Assembly (NCBI RefSeq): GCF_007922615.2
Contig: NZ_CP042301.2
Span: 186,001-250,000 of the forward strand
Origin: Nitratireductor mangrovi
GTDB taxonomy: Bacteria; Pseudomonadota; Alphaproteobacteria; Rhizobiales; Rhizobiaceae
Length of the DNA stretch: 64,000 bases
Direction of reading: 5' to 3'
Shown: positions 1 through 7,583 of the stretch, in pieces
Layout: each line of letters opens with the position of its first letter
How positions within the stretch are numbered: the first letter of the stretch is position 1
Notes under the pieces: generated by a model
Database searches by the model: none
Told to the model about the DNA's origin: nothing
What the model saw: the letters and a program-made list of their open reading frames with translations, nothing else
Program-made: the position numbers and the translations under genes

Positions 1-62
1 CGGTCGAGATTGGCCTCGACGTCGCCGGCAACGGCGCGCAGCTGAAGGGCCGCGATACGCAT
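1..62 (-). CDS. Carbon-nitrogen hydrolase (nitrilase family), N-terminal fragment
   Basis: Only the first 20 codons are inside the window; the gene runs off the left edge. The peptide begins MRIAALQLRAVAGDVEANLD, the usual opening beta strand of nitrilase-superfamily amidohydrolases (hydrophobic strand, then Q, then a GD-x-EAN-L turn). The ATG overlaps the stop of the upstream permease by 4 bases (ATGA), so it is the last visible gene of the Pot-type transporter operon. Members of this family release ammonia or carbamoyl groups from amides, omega-amides or N-carbamoyl compounds; beside a ureohydrolase and a polyamine-type importer, an amidase step in guanidino or polyamine breakdown is a reasonable guess. 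The catalytic E-K-C residues lie outside the window, so identity beyond the family is inference. Confidence 0.7.
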   Translation of the reverse strand, partial: MRIAALQLRAVAGDVEANLD

Positions 63-862
63 CACTTGCCGTCCGACAAGGCGCCGAGCAGCTTCGGCAG
101 GTCGCCGAAACGGGCGATCAGGGCAAACACCACCGCTGCGACCACAACGAAGAAGATCGAAACCGAGGCCATGGTGGGCGTGTAGCCGTAGCGGAGCGCG
201 TTGAAGATCTTGATCGGCAGCGTCTCCACGGTGAAACCGACGGTCATGTAGGCGACGATGTATTCGTTGAGCGACAGCACAAAGGCAAAGGCGAAGCCGG
301 ACACGATGTAGGGCAGGATCAGCGGCAACACGACGGTCCTGAGCACGATGCGGTCGTCGGCGCCCATCGTCGCCGCCGCCTCGACCAGCGAGCGGTCGAT
401 CGACGAGAAGCCCAGCGACAGCGTGACCAGCGGCAGGGTGACGAAGAAGATGGCGTGGCTGATCACCGCCGTCCAGGCCTGTCCGTAGAAGCCGAGTGTC
501 GCCCAGAAGGTGAGCATGCCGAGTGCCGTGATGACGGGCGGCAGGATGAAAGGCGCCAGTCCCAGCACCTGAAAGATGTTGGCCCAGGGCGCGATGCGGC
601 GCCACAGAAACCATGCCAGCGGGAAGGCGATGGCGACAGCCAGCGCCGCCGCGGTCATCGCCAGCACCACCGAATTGATCAGCGCGCTGCGCCAGCCGGA
701 ATCGACGAATATCTGTGCATACCATGCCAGCGAGAAGCCCTCTGGCGGAAACGTCAGCGACTGTTTCTCGTTGACCGAGACGCCGGCGACGACGACCAGC
801 GGAAGAGCCAGGAACAACGCGACAGCCGCGAGGTACAGTCTGGAGAGATGCCTGCCCATCAC
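62..862 (-). CDS. ABC transporter permease, PotC-like (polyamine/opine/Fe3+ type)
   Basis: A 266-residue inner-membrane permease with about six hydrophobic segments, the first at residues 9-27. The EAA loop that contacts the ATPase is visible around residues 160-180 (EAAATMGADDRIVLRTVVLP). It pairs with the upstream PotB-like permease to form the translocation channel of a spermidine/putrescine-type importer. The GTG at 862 overlaps the PotB-like stop by 4 bases (GTGA); an ATG one codon later at 859 is equally possible, since an AAGGAG lies 5 and 8 bases upstream of the two. Third transport gene in the minus-strand operon. The family is clear; the substrate is inferred only from context. Confidence 0.9.
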   Translation of the reverse strand: MMGRHLSRLYLAAVALFLALPLVVVAGVSVNEKQSLTFPPEGFSLAWYAQIFVDSGWRSALINSVVLAMTAAALAVAIAFPLAWFLWRRIAPWANIFQVLGLAPFILPPVITALGMLTFWATLGFYGQAWTAVISHAIFFVTLPLVTLSLGFSSIDRSLVEAAATMGADDRIVLRTVVLPLILPYIVSGFAFAFVLSLNEYIVAYMTVGFTVETLPIKIFNALRYGYTPTMASVSIFFVVVAAVVFALIARFGDLPKLLGALSDGK

Positions 863-1710
863 GCGGTCTCCTTCCGCCCGAGATAGAGCGTCAGCGCCAC
901 CAGGGCCAGCGAGATCAATACGAGGAAGACCGCCATCGCCGCGGCGAACGGCATGTTGGACTGGTAGATCGCCTGGTCGGTGATCAGCACCGAAAGCGTC
1001 CAGTGCTGCGGCCGGCCGAGTATTTGCGGCAGCAGGTAAGAGCCAAGAGCAAACACGAAGACCATGATCAACGTGGCCACGATGGTGTTGCGCAGGGCCG
1101 GGACCACGACATTGAAGAACGCGCGTGCCGGCGACGCCCCCAGCGTGCGCGCCGCCTCAAGAAGCGTCGGATCGAGGCGCACGATCGCCGGGTACAGCAC
1201 CAAAACCGTATAGGGCAGCGCCTGGTAGACCATACCCGTCAGCACCGCGCCGAAGCCGGGCAGCAGCGCCCGCGGGGCCTCCATCAGGCCGATCGCGACG
1301 AGCAGGTTGGTCAGCCCAGCCGTGCGCGAGAAAAGCGTCGACCAGGCAAAGCCGATGATGACCTCGGAGAGCGACAGCACCGAAAGCAGCCCGACCAGCC
1401 AGACGATTTGGACGCGGCGCGAGGCGCGGGCGAGCAGGTAGGTGAAGGGAAAACCGATGGCGACACAGCAGACCGCGACCATGATCGCCAGCATCAGCGA
1501 GAAGCCGAGCACCCCGCCGAAAAACGCGGAGACAAAGCGCGCATAGTTGTCGATGACGAAATCGGGTGTGTAGAAGCCTCCCTGCTGGCGGCGGAAGAAC
1601 GACACGGCGATCATCGTGGAAAACGGCACCACGAAGAAGACGATCAGCATCAGGGCCGGAAAGGCGATCGGCGCGTAATCGACCAGCGTCCGGGGCGGTT
1701 CGCGTCTCAT
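859..1710 (-). CDS. ABC transporter permease, PotB-like
   Basis: A 283-residue permease of the binding-protein-dependent transport family. The N-terminal hydrophobic segment (residues 15-37) is followed by a periplasmic loop and further membrane spans, with the EAA motif near residues 183-205 (EAARTLGASPARAFFNVVVP). It would form the heterodimeric channel with the PotC-like protein. The ATG overlaps the ATPase stop by 4 bases, so translation is probably coupled. Length and organisation match PotB-type permeases (about 280 residues). The substrate cannot be read from the permease; the operon context (ureohydrolase, nitrilase) favours a polyamine or guanidino compound. Confidence 0.9.
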   Translation of the reverse strand: MRREPPRTLVDYAPIAFPALMLIVFFVVPFSTMIAVSFFRRQQGGFYTPDFVIDNYARFVSAFFGGVLGFSLMLAIMVAVCCVAIGFPFTYLLARASRRVQIVWLVGLLSVLSLSEVIIGFAWSTLFSRTAGLTNLLVAIGLMEAPRALLPGFGAVLTGMVYQALPYTVLVLYPAIVRLDPTLLEAARTLGASPARAFFNVVVPALRNTIVATLIMVFVFALGSYLLPQILGRPQHWTLSVLITDQAIYQSNMPFAAAMAVFLVLISLALVALTLYLGRKETA

Positions 1711-2744
1711 TGCTTCAACACCACGCAGGATTCCGCCGGCAGCGAAACGCCGACCTCGTCGCCGGCGACCGTCGCGGTGCGCTCGCGCGGCGTCGTGACG
1801 GCAACGATGGTCTTGTCGCCGATCTCGACAAATGTCTCGATGGTGCCGCCGAGATCGCGCACGAAGTTCACCCGGCCGGTAAACGCACCCTGATCCTTGG
1901 CGACGAGCCGCACGTCCTCGGGGCGCACCGACACGAGCGCCTTGGTCGCGCCGTCGGGAAGCTCAATACCGGGCAACGCAGCGTCGAAGGCGGTGGCGCG
2001 GCCAGCGCGGTCCGCCTCGATCTCGATCAGGTTGGTGGAGCCGATGAAATCGGCGACGAAGCTGTCGGCCGGGCGGCGGTAAATTTCCACCGGCGACGCC
2101 GCCTGATGGATGCGCCCCTGGCCCATGACGACAACGAGGTCGGCCATGGTCATGGCCTCGCGCTGGTCGTGGGTCACGACGATGGTCGTGATGCCAAGCT
2201 TTTCCTGCAACTGGCGCAATTCTACCTGCATCGCCTCGCGCAGCTTGGCGTCGAGGGCCGAAAGCGGCTCGTCGAGCAGAAACAGGCGCGGTGAAAGAGC
2301 CAGCGCCCGAGCGATCGCGACGCGCTGGCGCTGGCCGCCGGAAAGCCGCGAAACGGGGCGGTCGGCGTAGCCGGGCAGGTGGATGAGGGCCAGGAGTTCC
2401 TCGACGCGCTTTTTCTGCGCCTCGCGCGACTGGCCGCGAATGCGCAGCGGATAGGCGATGTTCTCGCCGACATCGAGATGCGGGAACAGCGCCAGCGACT
2501 GGAACACCATGCCGAAATCGCGATTATGGGTGGCGACCGGCGTGATGTCCTTGTCGTCGAGCAGGATCGCTCCCTCGCTCGGCTCTTCCAGTCCGGCGAT
2601 CATCCTCAAAAGCGTGGTCTTGCCGCAACCCGACGGACCGAGCAGGCAGACGAAGGTGCCATGCGGAACTTCGAGGTCGACATTGTCGACCGCCTTGAAG
2701 GTGCCGAACCGTTTTGAAACCTCGCGAAGTGCCAATCCCGACAT
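1707..2744 (-). CDS. ABC transporter ATP-binding protein, PotA-like
   Basis: Cytoplasmic ATPase of the Pot-type importer, 345 residues from the chosen ATG. Walker A is GPSGCGKTT (about residue 36), the signature is LSGGQRQRVAIARA, Walker B is LFLLDEPLSALDAK, and the H-loop is VVTHDQREA. A C-terminal TOBE-type beta domain follows from about residue 240 (VRPEDVRL). The frame is open further upstream to 2873, but the ATG at 2744 is preceded at the right distance by GGAAGGG and starts directly before the conserved MSGLALREVSKRFG beta strand. It follows the binding-protein gene after a 150-base gap containing two hairpins and overlaps the PotB-like gene downstream. Confidence 0.92.
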   Translation of the reverse strand: MSGLALREVSKRFGTFKAVDNVDLEVPHGTFVCLLGPSGCGKTTLLRMIAGLEEPSEGAILLDDKDITPVATHNRDFGMVFQSLALFPHLDVGENIAYPLRIRGQSREAQKKRVEELLALIHLPGYADRPVSRLSGGQRQRVAIARALALSPRLFLLDEPLSALDAKLREAMQVELRQLQEKLGITTIVVTHDQREAMTMADLVVVMGQGRIHQAASPVEIYRRPADSFVADFIGSTNLIEIEADRAGRATAFDAALPGIELPDGATKALVSVRPEDVRLVAKDQGAFTGRVNFVRDLGGTIETFVEIGDKTIVAVTTPRERTATVAGDEVGVSLPAESCVVLKQ

Positions 2745-2802
2745 GGTCAACCCTTCCATAGCCGCAGCCTCGGCGCGGTGGCGCATTAGATGCTTTCCGG
2801 GC

Positions 2803-2885
2803 GGGAGAGGAACGAAACCCGCTGGGGTGGTTCCCCTCCCGGATGCGCTTTTCGGGCAGGCGGCAGTGGGCATGCCGCCGCCTGC
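2803..2885 (-). promoter_or_regulatory. Two stem-loops between binding-protein and ATPase genes
   Basis: The 150-base gap between the binding-protein gene and the ATPase gene holds two inverted repeats. One pairs GGGAGAGGAAC (2803-2813) with GTTCCCCTCCC (2830-2840), with one mismatch. The other is perfect: GCAGGCGGC (2856-2864) with GCCGCCTGC (2877-2885), with a 12-base loop. There is no T-run after either, so they are not standard terminators. In ABC operons such hairpins commonly stabilise the upstream binding-protein message or dampen read-through; that role is inferred. Confidence 0.5.
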
Positions 2886-2894
2886 GAACCCCGT

Positions 2895-3983
2895 CTAGCC
2901 GACGATCAGTTCGGTCCACTTCTGGTTCAGCCAGTCGGACTTGCTGGTGTAGAGATCGTAGCGGGGAATGATCGGTTCGATCTCGGAGGAGACGGACGCG
3001 AATTCCTCGTCCGTCATGTCCAGCGCGCTGCGCTTAAGAGTAGGCGCGGTACCGACCTTGAGCGACATCAGCTTCTGGATTTCCGGCTGCGACATGTAGT
3101 CGACGAAGACGTGCGCCTCCTCGACCTTCCCGGATGCCTTTGACAGGACCCAGTTACCCGAATCCTGAATGCCGCCTTCCTTGGGGAAGGTAGAACGGAC
3201 CGGGTGGCCGTCGGCTGCTGCAAGGCCTGTGACGTCATGGTAATACTGGCCCATCGGGATTTCGCCGGACTTGAGCGCTTGCTCGAACTGGGCTTCGTCG
3301 CGGTACCAGAGCCTGACATTGGGCTTGACCTCGGCGAGCTTCTCGAATGCCTTCAACAGGCCTTCCTCCGTGTCGAGCGCGTCCGTGCCGCCCATGAAGG
3401 TCTTGGCGGTCACCTCGAGCAGGAAAGAGTTGGAGACCAGGGCGAGCAGCCCGAGCTTGTCCGCGTTGGCCGGGTCCCAGAGCGCGGCCCAGCTGTCGGG
3501 CGCTTCGGGATAGGCGTCGGTGTTGCTGACCAGCGTGATGTACCACGCCACCGCGCCGATACCGGCGACACGGCCATCCTCATACTTCGATACGAAATGC
3601 GGCAGCAGGTCGTCGTAGTTGGCAACCTTGGCGGGGTCCAGCGGCGTCCACAGTTCCGTTTCCTGACCCTTCAGGGTCGACGTCTGCGACATCATCGAAA
3701 GATCAGCCGGCGCCTGGCCGGCACGGGCCGCCTGTTCGAGTTGCACCAGCCATGCCTCGCCCGTGGGCTCCGCGATCGACTCGACGGCGATGCCGGACGC
3801 CTTGGTGAATTCCGGGAAGATGTTCTTGTCGAAGGAATCCTTGAAGTAGCCGCCATAGACGCCGACCTTGATCGAGCGGTCCTGCGACCTCAGGATCGAT
3901 GGCATGGCGAGCATGCCGGCCGTCGCGACGCCGGCACCGAGCACGGCGCGCCGACTCACCGAATTGCGAAGAAATCCGTTCAT
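2895..3983 (-). CDS. Periplasmic polyamine-type substrate-binding protein (PotD/F family)
   Basis: A 362-residue extracytoplasmic solute receptor. The N-terminus MNGFLRNSVSRRAVLGAG is a twin-arginine signal (SRRAVLG) with a following hydrophobic stretch, so export by Tat is likely. The mature protein begins around SQDRSIKVGVYGGYFKDSF, the first strand of spermidine/putrescine-type binding proteins. The ATG at 3983 is chosen because GAGGAG lies 8 bases upstream; the frame is open to 4064 but those extra residues precede the signal peptide. It sits 64 bases downstream of the ureohydrolase gene and is followed by hairpins and the ATPase. It should capture the ligand and deliver it to the PotABC-like complex. 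Ligand unknown; polyamine, agmatine or guanidino acid are candidates. Confidence 0.88.
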   Translation of the reverse strand: MNGFLRNSVSRRAVLGAGVATAGMLAMPSILRSQDRSIKVGVYGGYFKDSFDKNIFPEFTKASGIAVESIAEPTGEAWLVQLEQAARAGQAPADLSMMSQTSTLKGQETELWTPLDPAKVANYDDLLPHFVSKYEDGRVAGIGAVAWYITLVSNTDAYPEAPDSWAALWDPANADKLGLLALVSNSFLLEVTAKTFMGGTDALDTEEGLLKAFEKLAEVKPNVRLWYRDEAQFEQALKSGEIPMGQYYHDVTGLAAADGHPVRSTFPKEGGIQDSGNWVLSKASGKVEEAHVFVDYMSQPEIQKLMSLKVGTAPTLKRSALDMTDEEFASVSSEIEPIIPRYDLYTSKSDWLNQKWTELIVG

Positions 3984-4047
3984 TCTCGTTCTCCTCTGTC
4001 TTTGCCGGACACCCGGCGTTCCCGTTCTTCGTTGGATCGTAGCTCTA

Positions 4048-5109
4048 TCAATCGGCCTTTGCACCGATGGAAGGGCTGAACACCATGAGGCTCAGGATCT
4101 CGAACAGAACCTGGGCACCGGCATGCGCGGTATTGCTCGTGGCGTCGTATTGCGGCGCGACCTCCACGACATCGCCGCCGACGAGGTCGATCCCCTTGAG
4201 GCCCCGGATCAGTTCGAGAATCTCGCGCGTCGAAGGGCCGCCGATCTCCGGCGTGCCGGTTCCGGGCGCGAAGGCCGGGTCGAGGCTGTCGATGTCGAAC
4301 GAAAGGTAGACCGGTCCGTTGCCGACCACCTTTCTCGCTTTTTCGATAATCGCTGGAATGCCCATCGCAGGCATTTCCTCGGCGTGGATCACGGTCATCC
4401 CGCTTTCGTGGGAAAACTCCCACAGATATTCCGCCGAACCACGAATGCCGATCTGGATGGTGCGCGTCGGATCGAGCACGCCGTCGAGCACCGCGTTGCG
4501 GAAAGGCCCGCCATGATGGAACTTGGTGCCGTCGAACGCACCGCCTGTGTCGCAGTGGGCGTCGATATGGATCATTCCCACCGGCCGGTCCCTCCCCACG
4601 GCCTTCAGGATCGGATGTGTGATCGAATGATCGCCGCCGACCGAAAGCGGCGCGACGCCGGCATCGACGATGCGGCGGATATGCGTCTCGATGTCCTCAT
4701 GACTCTGCTCGAGGCGGTAGCGGCTACGGAACGGCACATCGCCGATGTCAGCCGTTCTGAGGTCGAACACCGGCGCGCAGTCGAGGACGTGATTGTAAGG
4801 GCCGATGCGTTCGATCGCGCGCAAAGAGCGCGGGCCGAAACGCGATCCGTTGCGGTTGGTGACGCCGAGATCCATGGGAATCCCGACGATCGCCACCTGC
4901 AGGTCGCCGAAATCGGGCGTCGCCGGATCGACCGCATGATAGGGCGCGGCCAGGAAGGTCGGAACGCCGGCATAGGGCGCGAGGCGCGTGCCACTGGCGG
5001 AGAAGATCTTGTCGGCGACGCGGCGGAACCTCGGGTCGAACAGTTCGCCGCCGTGGCTCTCGCCATACTTGTCGCGCAGCGCGTCGAGCCTTGCCCTGTC
5101 CCATGCCAT
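4048..5109 (-). CDS. Ureohydrolase, agmatinase/guanidinobutyrase family
   Basis: Predicted binuclear Mn2+ hydrolase that splits a guanidino compound into urea and an amine. All metal-binding blocks of the arginase/agmatinase family are visible: GGDHS, DAHCDT and SFDIDSLDPAFAPGTGTPE. At 353 residues it is longer than E. coli agmatinase (about 306), with an extra N-terminal arm (LFDPRFRRVADKIF). This is the look of guanidinobutyrase/guanidinopropionase-like enzymes, so agmatine is not the only possible substrate. Start: an in-frame ATG at 5118 directly abuts the GGGAG and cannot use it; the ATG at 5109 lies 9 bases after that ribosome site and is preferred. First gene of the operon with the Pot-type importer; divergent from a LysR regulator. 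Confidence 0.9.
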   Translation of the reverse strand: MAWDRARLDALRDKYGESHGGELFDPRFRRVADKIFSASGTRLAPYAGVPTFLAAPYHAVDPATPDFGDLQVAIVGIPMDLGVTNRNGSRFGPRSLRAIERIGPYNHVLDCAPVFDLRTADIGDVPFRSRYRLEQSHEDIETHIRRIVDAGVAPLSVGGDHSITHPILKAVGRDRPVGMIHIDAHCDTGGAFDGTKFHHGGPFRNAVLDGVLDPTRTIQIGIRGSAEYLWEFSHESGMTVIHAEEMPAMGIPAIIEKARKVVGNGPVYLSFDIDSLDPAFAPGTGTPEIGGPSTREILELIRGLKGIDLVGGDVVEVAPQYDATSNTAHAGAQVLFEILSLMVFSPSIGAKAD

Positions 5110-5188
5110 AAGCGCCATCTCCCTTCACGACCGGAAAATTGTTGCTCGACTGGATTGAAAATTCAATTGATATTGTTAAGCAATACAA

Positions 5189-5205
5189 TGTGAGAATAAC
5201 TCACA
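5189..5205. promoter_or_regulatory. Inverted repeat in divergent ureohydrolase/LysR promoter
   Basis: The 109-base gap between the divergent ureohydrolase and LysR genes is AT-rich. It carries TGTGAG-AATAA-CTCACA, a perfect 6-bp inverted repeat with a T-N11-A-like core, ending 13 bases before the LysR ATG. Nearby are TTGAA-AA-TTCAA (5156-5167) and TTG-TTAAG-CAA (5174-5184). LysR regulators typically bind such sites in a divergent promoter, so this is a good candidate operator for the adjacent regulator. Binding is inferred. Confidence 0.5.
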
Positions 5206-5218
5206 CAGAGATGCAATT

Positions 5219-6241
5219 ATGGCTGCGCGACTTCCTCCACTCAATCCGCTGCGGGCCTTCGAGGCGACCGCCCGGCATGGCTCGCTGACCAAGGCGGCCG
5301 GCGAACTCTGCGTCACCCATGGAGCGGTGAGCCACCAGATCCGGGCGCTGGAGGCTTCGCTTGACGTCAAGCTGTTCGACCGGGTGGGTCAGCGCCTCCG
5401 ATTGACGCCGCACGGCGCCGAACTCCTGCCCGCCGTGTCGTTTGCCTTTGAGTCGATTGCATCGGCGACGGCGCGCATGACCCGGCCGACGACCACGGGG
5501 ACGCTGGCGGTGACCTGCGTTCCGGCATTGCTCTCCTACTGGCTCATTCCCAGGCTCGACGGCTTCACCTCGCGCTATCCCGAGATCGAGCTCACTCTCC
5601 ATGCCGCCAACGATCCCGCGCTGCTGTCTTCCGCCGAAACCGACATCTGCATTCTCTACGGCGACGGCAACTGGCCCGACTTCTGGGTTCGCCCATGGTC
5701 GAAGCTCGATCTCTTTCCCGTCGTCAGCCCGACGCTTGCCAACACCAAGCCGATCCGCAGCATTCGCGATCTCGGCGAACACACGCTGCTGCACGCCGAT
5801 GACGGGCGCGAATGGCATAATTGGCTCGCCCATGCCGACGCGGTGGAAATCGCGCGCGGCCGCCAGCATCACATGAGCGACGCCCGCCTGTCGATCGAGG
5901 CGGCGGTGCACGGCCACGGCGTGGCGCTGGGCGACACGGTCACCGCGTCGTCGCTGCTGGCCCGCGGTCTGCTCGTAGCGCCATTCAACCTCGCGGTCCC
6001 GGCTGTGGATGCTTTCTATGTCGCCTGCCGCCACGAGGCGCGGGCCGCGCCCATCGTGAGGGTATTCATTGACTGGCTCTTTGCCGCCATGCAGGACGAC
6101 GGCGCGCGGGCAGAGCCGCATGCCGCCGCCCAGAAGTTGTTGCGACGCACCGCCTCGCAGTCGAGAAGCAAGCGCCGCGACGAGCCGCCCGGTCAACGCG
6201 CGCGGTCGAGAGCCGGCAAGGGAGCCGTAAGCAGGCCATGA
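5219..6241 (+). CDS. LysR-family transcriptional regulator, GcvA-like
   Basis: A 340-residue regulator. Residues 6-65 hold the winged helix-turn-helix (LNPLRAFEATARHGSLTKAA, then VTHGAVSHQIRALE), typical of the GcvA/AmpR branch. The rest is the two-lobed effector domain (from about residue 95, GTLAVTCVPALLSYWLIPRL). The C-terminal 35 residues are basic and low-complexity and are probably disordered. It is divergent from the ureohydrolase-importer operon and overlaps the following aminotransferase ATG by 4 bases. It is therefore likely to control both directions. The effector is unknown. Confidence 0.9.
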   Translation: MAARLPPLNPLRAFEATARHGSLTKAAGELCVTHGAVSHQIRALEASLDVKLFDRVGQRLRLTPHGAELLPAVSFAFESIASATARMTRPTTTGTLAVTCVPALLSYWLIPRLDGFTSRYPEIELTLHAANDPALLSSAETDICILYGDGNWPDFWVRPWSKLDLFPVVSPTLANTKPIRSIRDLGEHTLLHADDGREWHNWLAHADAVEIARGRQHHMSDARLSIEAAVHGHGVALGDTVTASSLLARGLLVAPFNLAVPAVDAFYVACRHEARAAPIVRVFIDWLFAAMQDDGARAEPHAAAQKLLRRTASQSRSKRRDEPPGQRARSRAGKGAVSRP

Positions 6242-7404
6242 GGGTAAATTCGCTTGTCGCAAATCTGGCGACGCCGCCGGTCCCGGAGGTGCAACGCTGG
6301 GCCAAAGCTTACGATGGCGATCTAGGACCGGTTATCGACCTTTCGCAAGCCGTGCCCGGCTATCCGCCGCATCCCGACTTGCTTGCCTGGCTCGCGGAAG
6401 CCGCCGGCTCGGCCGCCTGCGCCGGCTATGGGCCAATCGAAGGAGAGGCGCCGCTGCGCCACGCCTATGCGAGCCACCAGGCCGAGCTCTTTGGTGCCGA
6501 TCTCGCCGCGGCCAATGTGCATATCACGTCCGGCTGCAACCAGGCTTTCGTCACCGCCGCCATGACTGTCGCCGGCGCCGGCGACAGTCTGTTGCTTACC
6601 AATCCCTGCTATTTCAACCACGAGACCACGCTTGCCATGCTCGGCATCGGTGTACGTTACGTGTCCTGCACCGCTGCGAACGGTTTCTTGCCCGAACCGG
6701 AGGCCGTCGCGGCGGCGATCGGTGACGACATACGCGCCTTGGCGCTGGTCTCGCCCAACAATCCGACCGGCGCCGTCTATCCGCCGGACCTGCTTTCGGA
6801 GCTTTTCGATCTCTGCGACCGTCGCGGCATCTGGCTGATCCTCGACGAGACCTATCGCGACTTCCTGCTGCCGGGCGAAGGGCCGCCGCACGGCCTGTTC
6901 TCACGGCGAGGTTGGGAGAATACGTTCATTTCGCTCTACAGCTTCTCGAAGTCCTTCTGCATTCCGGGCCACAGGCTCGGCGCCGTGACCGCAGGTGAAG
7001 GGATCGTTGGCCATGTCGCCGGGATCATGGACAACCTGCAGATCTGCGCGCCGCGGGCGCCGCAGGTGGCCGTGACGCGAGGCCTTCCGGCCCTGACGGG
7101 ATGGCGCGAGGCAAATCGGCGCGAGATCGCGGCGCGGGCGGATGTACTGCGCGACGTGATGGCAGCTGCGCCAGGCTGGCGGCTCGATGCGGTGGGTGCC
7201 TATTTCGCCTTCGCCCGCCATCCGTTTTCCGGCAAGGATTCGCGAGAGGTGGCCGAGGCGCTGGCGCGCAAGGCCGGTGTTTTGACGATCCCTGGCGGCT
7301 TCTTCGGCGCCGGCCAGGACGACTACCTGCGCATCGCATTCGCCAATGCGGATGCCGATGGATTGCATCGGTTCGCTGATCGCCTGACGCGTTTCTCGCT
7401 CTGA
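6238..7404 (+). CDS. PLP-dependent aminotransferase, class I/II
   Basis: A 388-residue fold-type I aminotransferase. Visible active-site features: N175 in SPNNPTG, D203 in ILDETYRDF (contacts the PLP ring nitrogen), and K238 in YSFSKSF (Schiff-base lysine), followed by the phosphate-binding R in GHRLG. It is translationally coupled to the LysR regulator (ATGA overlap), so it likely belongs to the same catabolic locus. It could remove the alpha-amino group from arginine or another basic amino acid, or from the amine produced by the ureohydrolase; the sequence does not decide. It is followed by about 180 bases with no recognisable gene before the convergent glycerate kinase. Confidence 0.88.
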   Translation: MRVNSLVANLATPPVPEVQRWAKAYDGDLGPVIDLSQAVPGYPPHPDLLAWLAEAAGSAACAGYGPIEGEAPLRHAYASHQAELFGADLAAANVHITSGCNQAFVTAAMTVAGAGDSLLLTNPCYFNHETTLAMLGIGVRYVSCTAANGFLPEPEAVAAAIGDDIRALALVSPNNPTGAVYPPDLLSELFDLCDRRGIWLILDETYRDFLLPGEGPPHGLFSRRGWENTFISLYSFSKSFCIPGHRLGAVTAGEGIVGHVAGIMDNLQICAPRAPQVAVTRGLPALTGWREANRREIAARADVLRDVMAAAPGWRLDAVGAYFAFARHPFSGKDSREVAEALARKAGVLTIPGGFFGAGQDDYLRIAFANADADGLHRFADRLTRFSL

Positions 7405-7583
7405 TATAGGGCGGGATGATTGCCTTCGTCCATTGCGCGCGGCCGCTCAACACCGGCGTGGCGCCTTCAGGTTTCGGTGCAGGTCGAGTGTCGTTCCCGG
7501 GGACGCCACCCACGCGCCAAAAGGCTACGCCGAGTTGTCGCGCGACAGCCGACGGGGTGGGTGTAAGCGTGCCGCAGCGACGC

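Noticed and set aside
1003-1893. Long open frames antisense to the permease and ATPase genes, and many similar ones across the window
   Set aside because: GC-rich third positions open antisense frames. Their peptides are rich in R, H, D and A with no domain, and all overlap clear genes.
7405-7583. Short coding frames in the convergent gap after the class I/II aminotransferase
   Set aside because: No ribosome site or recognisable protein sequence; the gap looks non-coding.
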